A stretch of DNA of 51,192 bases, taken from positions 1 to 51,192 of the forward strand of contig CALAQT010000241.1 in NCBI GenBank assembly GCA_937888775.1, given 5' to 3'. The stretch comes from an uncultured Actinomycetes bacterium. Lineage in GTDB: Bacteria; Actinomycetota; Thermoleophilia; Solirubrobacterales; Solirubrobacteraceae. The notes under the pieces were generated by a model. It was given only the letters and a program-made list of their open reading frames with translations, was not told the DNA's origin and searched no databases. A program made the translations under genes and the position numbers. Of this stretch, positions 1-6,765 are shown piece by piece (position 1 is the stretch's first letter; every line of letters begins with the position of its first letter).

Positions 1-35
1 AGGCCCGACCCCCACAAACACTGGGGATCGGGCCT
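1..35. terminator. Strong stem-loop at the window edge
   Basis: Positions 1-14 pair with 22-35 over 14 bp with one mismatch, around a 7-nt loop. The stem is GC-rich, like an intrinsic terminator stem. No T-tract follows on the + strand; a tract for a leftward transcript would lie outside the window. It may end a gene left of the window or be a dispersed palindrome. Confidence 0.45.
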
Positions 36-166
36 CAAACCCTCAAAAACTTCCGCCTAAAGATTCACGCGCACCGGAGCGCCGCGGTGGCCGATTCGCG
101 CCTGATCGCCTGCACTCAGCTGCCGACCTGAGGCGGCCCGCGGGGAATCGCTCCCGGGTCATCGGT

Positions 167-201
167 GCGCAGATCACCGCCGCCAAAGCCGTGATCTGCG
201 C
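167..201. other. Perfect 11-bp inverted repeat
   Basis: Arms 167-177 (GCGCAGATCAC) and 191-201 are exact reverse complements separated by 13 nt. The element lies in the roughly 400-bp non-coding stretch before the GntR gene, just upstream of the candidate promoter at 226-254. It could be an operator or an RNA hairpin; no T-tract supports a terminator. Nothing else recognisable was found in 36-225. Confidence 0.5.
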
Positions 202-225
202 CTTGGCGAGCGATAACCCGAATGT

Positions 226-254
226 TAGACTCGTGCTGCGATGACTCATATATC
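226..254 (+). promoter_or_regulatory. Candidate promoter for the GntR gene
   Basis: TAGACT (226-231), a 17-bp spacer and TATATC (249-254) each match 4 of 6 consensus positions for a housekeeping sigma factor. The -10 region overlaps a 10-mer (248-257) that recurs inverted at 3407-3416, within the other AT-rich promoter region of this module. A start near 261 would give a leader of about 145 nt that contains the 21-bp repeat array. Confidence 0.35.
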
Positions 255-288
255 AGTCGTGTGCGCTGCACATCGTGTGCAGTGCGCG

Positions 289-399
289 GCACGTTCTCTG
301 CCGTGTGTCGCACGTCCTGTGCCGTGTGTCGCACGTCCTGTGCCGTGTGTCGCTGCGGCACGTCCTGTGCAATGTGCGGCACGTCCTGTGCCGTCGGTC
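289..399 (+). repeat. Five-copy 21-bp tandem repeat with a GCAC-N5-GTGC dyad
   Basis: Copies begin at 289, 310, 331, 358 and 379, with a 6-bp interruption before the fourth. Copies two and three are identical. Copies two to five each contain the dyad GCACGTCCTGTGC; copy one is degenerate. The 21-bp spacing is two helical turns, so the sites face the same side of the DNA. The array ends 6 bp before the GTG start of the GntR gene. An in-frame TGA at 400-402 shows that it is not part of that protein. It resembles an operator array or a structured leader. Confidence 0.6.
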
Positions 400-405
400 T
401 GAGCG

Positions 406-1071
406 GTGAGCACCCAGCCCTCCCGGCCGGCCAACGGACCGCGTGAGCTGCTGGCAGATCGGGCTTACGCGGACTTGCGCGATCGGATCGTCACGCTCGC
501 AATTGCACCAGGCGCACCGATCGATGAGGACCTGCTGGGGGACGAGCTGGGCATCGGCCGAACTCCCGTGCGCGAGGCGATCAAGCGCTTGGCGCTGGAG
601 AACCTGGTCACGGTGTTCCCGCGCCGCGGCACGTTCGCCTCGGAGATCAACATCACCGATCTAGCCGACATCTCCGACGTGCGGACCCAACTGGAGGGCC
701 ACGCCGCATTCCGCGCTGCCCAGCGGATCACCGACGCTCAGCGCGTCGAGCTGGCCGCACTGGTCGCGGAGCTCGCCGAGAGCCAGGGCAGCGACGACGT
801 GCAGGCGCTGATGGCGCTCGACACCCGGGTGCATCGTTTCATCCACCACTGCGCGGGCAACCCGTATCTGGAGGAGACGCTGGGTCGCTACTTCAACCTC
901 TCGCTGCGGATCTGGTACCTGGTGCTTGACCGACTGCCGCATCTGTTCGCGCGCGTACACGAACATGACGACCTGCTGCGGGCGATCGCGGCCGGCGACG
1001 CCCCGCGAGCGCGCCAGGTCCTCGCCGAGCACATCGAGACCTTCGAGAGCGAGATCCGCTCGGTGCTCTGA
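406..1071 (+). CDS. GntR-family transcriptional regulator, FadR/FCD subfamily
   Basis: This 221-residue protein has an N-terminal winged helix (about 13-80) with the typical run LGIGRTPVREAIKRL, then an all-helical FCD effector domain (about 90-215) carrying the metal-site pattern D..H and H...A. Family members are dimeric repressors that respond to small organic acids or amino acids. The GTG start at 406 lies 4 bp after an in-frame TGA, so the start cannot lie further upstream. There is no good ribosome-binding site. The 21-bp dyad array directly upstream suggests autoregulation, and a shared 10-mer hints that it also controls the permease/aldehyde dehydrogenase promoter region near 3.4 kb. 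The ligand is unknown; choline-derived acids are a guess from context. Confidence 0.85.
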   Translation: MSTQPSRPANGPRELLADRAYADLRDRIVTLAIAPGAPIDEDLLGDELGIGRTPVREAIKRLALENLVTVFPRRGTFASEINITDLADISDVRTQLEGHAAFRAAQRITDAQRVELAALVAELAESQGSDDVQALMALDTRVHRFIHHCAGNPYLEETLGRYFNLSLRIWYLVLDRLPHLFARVHEHDDLLRAIAAGDAPRARQVLAEHIETFESEIRSVL

Positions 1072-1077
1072 GGTCTG

Positions 1078-1878
1078 CTAGGCGCCGGGCCGGATCCCCA
1101 GGTGGTTGCCGAGCGGCTCATCGTGACCGAGGCGGGTGGAGATCTCGTGCGCCTGCTCCAGCGTGACGCGGCCGAGCAGCCGCAGGCGCTGCGGCACCAG
1201 GCGCAGTGAGGCGCCCGAGGCGCTCAGCGCCGCGACCACGGCGCCGCCGCGGTCGCGCACCGCAGCCGCCACCGCGGACAGACCCGGCTCCAGTTCGTCG
1301 ACGATCGTCGCGTAGCCGCGCTGGCGGACCTCCTCGAGCTCGCTCAGGAGCGCCTGGCGGTCGGTGACCGTGTCAGGCGTGAGCTGGGCCAGTTCCCCGT
1401 CTGGAAGCTCGGCGGCTCCGAAGGCGAGGAACACCTTGCCCGCGGCCGTGCAGTGCACGCCGAGCTGGCGCCCGAGCCAGTTGGTGGCGCCGAGCAGATG
1501 GCTTCCGTCGATCTGGGCGATCGCCTCGGTGCCCGCTGGCAGCGGAATGATCAGGGTCGCCGTCTCGCCTGACTCCTGCGCCAGACGGGGCATGCTCGGC
1601 TGCGCGAGCTCGACCAGATCCGCGCGCCCCACGCCCGAACGCGCAAAGCGCAGCGCGGTCGGTCCGGGACGCAGGCCAACCCGGTGGACATCCCAGGCCA
1701 GCAGCCCGTGGCGCGCGCAGGCGTCGAGCAGCGGCTTGAGATCCACGGCGGGGAGGCCGACCGCATCGGCGAGCTCGGTCAGCGTGCGGGGGGCGCGCTC
1801 CAGCACGAGCGCCAACGCCTGTGCGAGCTGATCGACCGCCTGGGGGCCGGCCGCGTCGGACGGCGATCGGTCAGTCAT
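1078..1878 (-). CDS. IclR-family transcriptional regulator
   Basis: The 266-residue protein has an N-terminal winged helix (about 15-75; LTELADAVGLP is the first helix pair) and a C-terminal IclR effector domain with the usual GKVFLAFGA and RQRGYATIVDELEPGLSAVAAAVRD blocks. These regulators bind small carboxylic acids. Its ATG overlaps the stop of the upstream aldehyde dehydrogenase gene (ATGA), so the two are translationally coupled and it probably controls this module. It ends tail-to-tail with the GntR gene, 6 bp apart. The recognition helix region is somewhat shorter than usual, but the fold assignment is clear. Confidence 0.85.
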   Translation of the reverse strand: MTDRSPSDAAGPQAVDQLAQALALVLERAPRTLTELADAVGLPAVDLKPLLDACARHGLLAWDVHRVGLRPGPTALRFARSGVGRADLVELAQPSMPRLAQESGETATLIIPLPAGTEAIAQIDGSHLLGATNWLGRQLGVHCTAAGKVFLAFGAAELPDGELAQLTPDTVTDRQALLSELEEVRQRGYATIVDELEPGLSAVAAAVRDRGGAVVAALSASGASLRLVPQRLRLLGRVTLEQAHEISTRLGHDEPLGNHLGIRPGA

Positions 1879-3341
1879 CGACGCCGGCCGTCGGGGGTGA
1901 TCACGATCGTCTGCAGCTCGGTGAATGAGCTCATCACGTGAGACCCGCCCACCTTGCCGATCCCGCTGTCGCTACCGGAGCGACCTCCGAACGGCAGGTG
2001 GGCCTCCCAGTAGTTGCTGGACTCGTTGATGTTGACCCAGCCGGTGCGGACCCGGTCGGCGAACTCCAGGCCCCGGGCGAGATCGGCGGTGAAGATCGCC
2101 GCCAGCAGGCCGTAGGGAGAAGCGTTGGCGGCGTCGATCGCCTCCTGTAGCGAATCGATCGCCACAACCGGGGCTACGGGGCCGAAGGTCTCCTCGACCG
2201 CCACCCGCGCGTCGCCCGGCACGCCGGCCAGCACGGTCGGTTGCCAGTAGAGGTCGGTGGGGAAGCCCTCGCCGCGGGCGCCGCCGCTCAGCACCCGGGC
2301 GCCGCGGGCCAGCGCGTCGCCGACGTGCTCGTCCATCTTGCTCGCCACCGGCTCGTTGTTGAGCGGCCCCATCGTCGTGCGCTCGTCGAACGGGTCCCCG
2401 AGCACGATCCGCTCGTTCACCGCACGCGCGAGCCCTTCGACGTACTGGTCATACACGGCCCGGTGCACGAGGATCCGCTCGCCGGCGGTGCAGCTCTGCC
2501 CGGCGCACAAGAAGCAGGCCGTCAGCGTCGCCGCGACGGCCGCGTCGACGTCGCCGTCCTCGAGCAGCACGACCGGTCCGTTGCCGCCCATCTCCAGCAG
2601 CGTCGCCTTGCCCGCGGCCGCTCGTCCCACCAGCCGGCCGGTGGCGGTGGAGCCGATGAACGCGATGCCGTCGGTACCCGGGTTGCGCGCAATCTCGTCG
2701 CCGACCACCGACCCGGGCCCGGTGACCAGGTTGAACACCCCGGGCGGAAGGTCGGCGTCGGCGATGCATTGGGCCAGCGCGACCGCGCACACGGCGGTGC
2801 TTGGAGCCGGCGTCCAGACGACCGCGTTGCCGCACGCCAGCGCAGGCGCGACCAGCTCCGCCGGCATCGTGTAGGGCCAGTTCCAGGGACTGATCACCCC
2901 GACCACGCCGCGGGGGCGACGGGCGAGCAGCACTCGCTTGCCGGGTGAGAACGAGTTGGGCAGCTCGCCGCCCAGTCGCTTGGCGTCCTCGGCCGCCATG
3001 CGCCAGTACTCCACCAGCTCGTGGACCTCGTCGAACGCCTCGGCGGCCAGCGGCTTGCCCTGGTCGAGGGTCAGCGTCCGGGCCAGCTCATCGCGCCGGG
3101 ACTCGATGATGTCGCCGACGGCGTGCATCTTCGCCGCGCGCTCAAAGGCGGTCAGCCGGGCCCACCCGTCGGCCGCCGTGCGCGCGGCGTCGATCGCCGC
3201 CTGGGCGTCGCTGCGATCGCCCTGCGGGACGGTGCCGATCAGCTCGCCGGTGGCCGGGCTGATCGACTCGAACGTCTCGCCGCTGAGGCTGGCTCGCCAT
3301 TCCCCGCCCACGTACATCTGCTGCGCCGTGCCTGTGACCAT
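1875..3341 (-). CDS. NAD(P)-dependent aldehyde dehydrogenase (betaine-aldehyde type context)
   Basis: This full-length, 488-residue ALDH-superfamily enzyme oxidises an aldehyde to an acid. Visible motifs are SPWNWPY with catalytic Asn154, LLEMGGNGP with general base Glu250, and CAGQSCTAGER with nucleophile Cys284. The ATG at 3341 is chosen because GGGAG lies about 7 nt upstream; a longer reading to 3407 would add 22 non-family residues. The lysine that usually contacts the NAD ribose/phosphate is replaced by Thr177 (VVWTPAPS). Divergence from a choline oxidase-like gene makes betaine aldehyde the likeliest substrate, but the sequence alone does not fix specificity. Confidence 0.85.
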   Translation of the reverse strand: MVTGTAQQMYVGGEWRASLSGETFESISPATGELIGTVPQGDRSDAQAAIDAARTAADGWARLTAFERAAKMHAVGDIIESRRDELARTLTLDQGKPLAAEAFDEVHELVEYWRMAAEDAKRLGGELPNSFSPGKRVLLARRPRGVVGVISPWNWPYTMPAELVAPALACGNAVVWTPAPSTAVCAVALAQCIADADLPPGVFNLVTGPGSVVGDEIARNPGTDGIAFIGSTATGRLVGRAAAGKATLLEMGGNGPVVLLEDGDVDAAVAATLTACFLCAGQSCTAGERILVHRAVYDQYVEGLARAVNERIVLGDPFDERTTMGPLNNEPVASKMDEHVGDALARGARVLSGGARGEGFPTDLYWQPTVLAGVPGDARVAVEETFGPVAPVVAIDSLQEAIDAANASPYGLLAAIFTADLARGLEFADRVRTGWVNINESSNYWEAHLPFGGRSGSDSGIGKVGGSHVMSSFTELQTIVITPDGRRR

Positions 3342-3390
3342 CTCTCGCTCCCTGTCTGAGACCGCGATCGAGGCTGCGGCCGAGTGCTCG

Positions 3391-3419
3391 TTGACACAAT
3401 TCGACAACTGATATATAAC
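3391..3419 (+). promoter_or_regulatory. Near-consensus promoter for the permease-choline oxidase operon
   Basis: TTGACA (3391-3396), a 17-bp spacer and TATAAC (3414-3419) form the best sigma-70-like promoter seen in the window. It drives rightward transcription and leaves a leader of about 108 nt before the permease ATG. An imperfect palindrome of form TTGNC...GNCAA spans 3391-3407, and the 10-mer at 3407-3416 recurs inverted at 248-257. Regulators could therefore bind over the promoter. The leftward aldehyde dehydrogenase starts only 50 bp away. Confidence 0.6.
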
Positions 3420-3533
3420 AGCCGCATCAGCACCGGGTCAATGGCTTTCAACAGTGGGCGACGCGCCGATGGCCGAGCGTCAAACCGTGTCCGACGATCC
3501 GCGCGTGTTCGGCGCGGAAGGGGAGGTTGATCG

Positions 3534-5117
3534 ATGGCAACCGCAGAGGCGCCGCACAGCGCCGGGTCGGGTGGCGACAGCGACGAACTTGCCGGCTTTG
3601 GCTACAAACAGGAGCTCGACCGCTCGCTGGGCAGCTTCTCGTCGTTCGCTGCCGGCTTCAGCTACATCTCGATCCTGACCGGCGTCTTCGAGCTGTTCGG
3701 GTTCGGCTTCAACAACGCCGGACCGGCTGTGTGGTGGTCATGGCTGGTGGTGCTCGCGGGTCAGATGGCGGTGGCGTTGTGCTTCGCCGAACTGGCCGGC
3801 CAGTTCCCGCTGGCCGGCTCCGTCTACCAGTGGTCCAAGCGGATCGGGAGCGACTTCGCCTCGTGGATGACCGGCTGGATCCTGATCATCGGCTCGATCG
3901 TCACCGTCGCGGCTGTGGCCGTCGCCTGGCAGGTCGTGTTGCCGCAGGTGACGACATCGTTCCAATTCGTCGGCAGCGCGGCCGACGCGGGCACCTACAG
4001 CACCCCCAACGGGGCCAAGAATGCGCTCATCCTGGGCGCGATCCTGGTCGTATTCGCGACCGTCATCAACATGCTCGGGGTCAAGATCATGGCCCGGATC
4101 AACAACTTCGGCGTGATCGCCGAGCTGATCGGCTCGACGATCCTCGTGATCCTGCTGATCTTCCACTTCCAGCGCGGCCCGGGGATCGTCAATCACACGC
4201 TAGGCACCGGCGTCGGGCACTCGTGGGGCTACTTCGGAGCCTTCCTGATCGGCGGGATCATGAGCGCCTACGTGATGTACGGCTTCGACACAGCGGGCAC
4301 GCTGGCCGAGGAGACCAACGACCCGAGACGGGCGGCGCCGCCCGCGATCATCCGGGCGCTGATCACCGCGGCGATCATCGGCGCGCTGCTGATCCTGTTC
4401 GCGCTGATGTCGGTCAAGAACATCCACGACAAGAACATCGGCCTGCTCGGCCTGCCCTACATCATCAAGCAGGCGCTCGGCAACACCACGGGCAACGTGT
4501 TCCTGATCGACTCGGCGATCGCGATCACGGTCTGCACGCTGGCGGTCTGCACGGCCTGCATCCGGATGCTGTTCTCGATGGCCCGCGACGGACGCCTCCC
4601 GGCCGGGTCACATCTGGCGCGCGTGTCCGGACGCGCCCGCGTGCCGATCATCCCAGCGCTGTTCGTCGGCTTTTGCTCGCTGGCCCTGCTGGGGATCAAC
4701 CTGGCCAACCAGTCCGCGTTCCTGACGCTGACCTCGGTGGCGATCATCATGTTCTACCTGCCCTATCTGGCGGTCACCGGCTCGATGCTGCGCCGGCGCC
4801 TGCGCGGGGAGTGGCCGCGGCCCGAGCATGGGCCCTACTTCAACCTGGGCCGCTGGGGCCTCCCGGTCAACATCTTCGCCGTGGTCTACGGGACCCTGGT
4901 GGCGTTCGAGATCGCCTGGCCACGCTCGGTTGTCTACGGCACCAAGTGGTACTTCCGCTTCGGGGCGTACGAGTTCATCGGCGCCTCGTTCATCGTCGGA
5001 TGCCTGTACTACTTCCTGGTCCAGACCCGCAAGCCGCCCGAGGTGCTGGCCGAGCACCGGGCCGAGGTTCCGGTGCTGGCCGGCGAGCACACGCCGCTCG
5101 GGGAGATGGCGCCGTGA
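3534..5117 (+). CDS. APC-superfamily amino acid/choline permease
   Basis: A 527-residue integral membrane protein with about 12 hydrophobic helices, beginning after a 35-residue cytoplasmic tail. Features of the amino acid/choline transporter branch of the APC superfamily are the early FSYISILTG...FGFNNAGPA block, the AELAGQFPLAGSVYQWSK motif and GFDTAGTLAEETNDPRRAAP after helix 6. Such proteins import GABA, choline or other amines by proton symport. Its stop overlaps the GTG of the choline oxidase gene by 4 bp, so the pair is coupled; choline import is a reasonable inference. It follows the promoter at 3391-3419. Confidence 0.85.
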   Translation: MATAEAPHSAGSGGDSDELAGFGYKQELDRSLGSFSSFAAGFSYISILTGVFELFGFGFNNAGPAVWWSWLVVLAGQMAVALCFAELAGQFPLAGSVYQWSKRIGSDFASWMTGWILIIGSIVTVAAVAVAWQVVLPQVTTSFQFVGSAADAGTYSTPNGAKNALILGAILVVFATVINMLGVKIMARINNFGVIAELIGSTILVILLIFHFQRGPGIVNHTLGTGVGHSWGYFGAFLIGGIMSAYVMYGFDTAGTLAEETNDPRRAAPPAIIRALITAAIIGALLILFALMSVKNIHDKNIGLLGLPYIIKQALGNTTGNVFLIDSAIAITVCTLAVCTACIRMLFSMARDGRLPAGSHLARVSGRARVPIIPALFVGFCSLALLGINLANQSAFLTLTSVAIIMFYLPYLAVTGSMLRRRLRGEWPRPEHGPYFNLGRWGLPVNIFAVVYGTLVAFEIAWPRSVVYGTKWYFRFGAYEFIGASFIVGCLYYFLVQTRKPPEVLAEHRAEVPVLAGEHTPLGEMAP

Positions 5118-6712
5118 TCGACGCGGGCGAGTTCGATTACGTCATCGCCGGCGGCGGCACGGCCGGTTGCGTGGTGGCGGCCAGGCTGTCCGAGGACCCC
5201 TCGGTCACCGTGTGCCTGCTGGAGGCGGGACCGTCCGACGTCGACGATCAGGCGATCTTGCGCCTGGAGGACTGGATGTACCTGCTCGACAGTGGCTATG
5301 ACTGGGACTACCCGATCGAGCCGCAGGAGCGGGGCAACAGCTTCATGCGCCACGCCCGGGCCAAGGTGTTGGGTGGCTGCTCGTCGCACAACTCCTGCAT
5401 CGCCTTCTGGACCCCCAAGGAGGATCTCGACGAGTGGGCGGCGATGGGCTGTGAGGGCTGGAGCTCGGCCGAGTGCTGGCCGGCGATCAAGCGGCTCGAG
5501 ACCAATGACGGGCCCGGTGAAAACCATGGTCGCAGCGGCCCGGTCAACATTCGCACCGTCCCGCCCGAAGACCCCTGCGGCGTGGCGATCCTGGAGGCCG
5601 CGGCACAGGCAGGGCTGCCCACCAGCCGCTTCAACGAGGGCTACACGGTGACCAATGGGGCGGGCTGGTTTCAGATCAACTCCGCTGCCGACAACACGCG
5701 GATGTCCTCCTCGCACGCCTACCTGCATCCGATCATCGGCCAGCGCCCCAACCTGGAGATCAGGACCGGCTGCTGGGTCAAGCGCGTAGCGATCGAGGGT
5801 GGGCGCGCGACCGGGGTGGAGTACCTGACCCCGGACCTGCTGACCCAGGCCAGCGTCCGCGCCCACCGTGACGTGATTCTCAGCGCGGGCGCGATCGACA
5901 CCCCGAAGCTGCTGATGCTGTCGGGGATCGGCCCCGGCGAGCACCTGCAGGAGTTCGGCATCCAGACGCTGGTGGACGCCCCCGGGGTCGGCGCCAACCT
6001 CGACGACCACGTCGAGGGGATCGTCCAGTGGGACGCCAAGCAGCCGATGATCCGCCACTCCACCCAGTGGTGGGAGATCGGGCTGTTCGCGACCTCGGAG
6101 GAGGGCCTGGATCGGCCTGACCTGATGATGCACTACGGCTCGGTGCCGTTTGACATGAATACCGCGCGCTGGGGCTATCCCACCACCGAGAACGGCTTCT
6201 GCCTGACGCCGAACGTGTGTCGCGGGCGCTCGCGCGGAACGGTCCGGCTGCGGTCGTCCGACTACCGTGACCGTGCGCGGGTCGATCCGCGCTACTTCAC
6301 CGATCCCGACGGACACGACGAGCGTGTGATGACGTTCGGGATCCGGCTGGCCCGGCGGATCGTCTCGCAGTCGCCGATGGCCCAGTGGGCCGGAGCCGAG
6401 CTGGCGCCCGGTCCTGACGCGCAGTCAGACGACGAGCTGGTCGACTACATGCACAAGACCCACAACACCGTCTATCACCCGGCCTGCACGGCCAAGATGG
6501 GCTCCGACTCGGATCCGCTGGCGGTCGTCGACCCGCAGCTGCGGGTCCGTGGGGTTAGCGGCCTGAGAATCGCCGACGGGTCGATCCTGCCGTTCCTGCC
6601 CGCGATCAACCCCTGCATCACGACGATGATGGTCGGCGAGAAGTGCGCCGCGCTCATCGCCGCCGATCAGCGTCACGGGGCCGTGCAGCTCAGCGGTCGC
6701 GTTCCGGGCTAG
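5114..6712 (+). CDS. codA: Choline oxidase-like GMC oxidoreductase
   Basis: This 532-residue flavoprotein has the FAD-binding GGGTAG motif at the N-terminus and the two GMC signatures. Compared from memory with Arthrobacter globiformis choline oxidase, every residue named for that enzyme is present: the FAD-linked His (His92) and Ser94 in GGCSSHNSC, Glu301, His340 in LMMHYGSVPFD, Val453/His455 in NTVYHP, and Asn499. The offset is constant at -11 after residue 300. The enzyme would oxidise choline through betaine aldehyde to glycine betaine, producing hydrogen peroxide. GTG 5114 overlaps the permease stop; a longer frame running through the permease is spurious. The segment after His455 (ACTAKMG) differs from the Arthrobacter sequence. 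Some other alcohol substrate remains possible. Confidence 0.82.
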   Translation: MIDAGEFDYVIAGGGTAGCVVAARLSEDPSVTVCLLEAGPSDVDDQAILRLEDWMYLLDSGYDWDYPIEPQERGNSFMRHARAKVLGGCSSHNSCIAFWTPKEDLDEWAAMGCEGWSSAECWPAIKRLETNDGPGENHGRSGPVNIRTVPPEDPCGVAILEAAAQAGLPTSRFNEGYTVTNGAGWFQINSAADNTRMSSSHAYLHPIIGQRPNLEIRTGCWVKRVAIEGGRATGVEYLTPDLLTQASVRAHRDVILSAGAIDTPKLLMLSGIGPGEHLQEFGIQTLVDAPGVGANLDDHVEGIVQWDAKQPMIRHSTQWWEIGLFATSEEGLDRPDLMMHYGSVPFDMNTARWGYPTTENGFCLTPNVCRGRSRGTVRLRSSDYRDRARVDPRYFTDPDGHDERVMTFGIRLARRIVSQSPMAQWAGAELAPGPDAQSDDELVDYMHKTHNTVYHPACTAKMGSDSDPLAVVDPQLRVRGVSGLRIADGSILPFLPAINPCITTMMVGEKCAALIAADQRHGAVQLSGRVPG

Positions 6713-6756
6713 TGCTTCTGACCGCGAACATCGTCGCATTCGGCGAGGAGCACTAG
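6710..6756 (+). other. Stem-loop between the oxidase and DUF294 genes
   Basis: CTAGTGCT (6710-6717) is exactly complementary to 6749-6756. The stem extends to 11 bp with one mismatch, which would be a G-U pair in RNA. It covers the oxidase stop codon and ends 9 nt before the next ATG. It could modulate read-through or translation of the downstream gene; a terminator is unlikely because there is no T-tract. Confidence 0.35.
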
Positions 6757-6765
6757 GCGCACGCC

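Noticed and set aside
289..399. CRISPR-like array (short repeats before the GntR gene)
   Set aside because: The 21-bp units are directly adjacent with no unique spacers and no cas genes are present; the same applies to the 22-bp (11015-11124) and 47-bp (14667-14807) arrays.
116..446. Overlapping Cys- or Thr-rich frames across the 21-bp repeats
   Set aside because: Because 21 is a multiple of three, any frame through the repeats stays open; the products are simple heptad repeats without initiation signals.
2241..2948. Long rightward open frame opposite the aldehyde dehydrogenase gene
   Set aside because: Composition is His/Arg/Gly-rich and mirrors the third-codon GC bias of the real gene on the other strand. 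Similar antisense frames (5009-6316, 15085-17022, 23744-25624, 25486-26586) were rejected for the same reason.
3527..6712. One 1061-codon fusion of permease and oxidoreductase
   Set aside because: Its first half is an out-of-frame shadow of the APC permease; the real oxidoreductase starts at GTG 5114, overlapping the permease stop.
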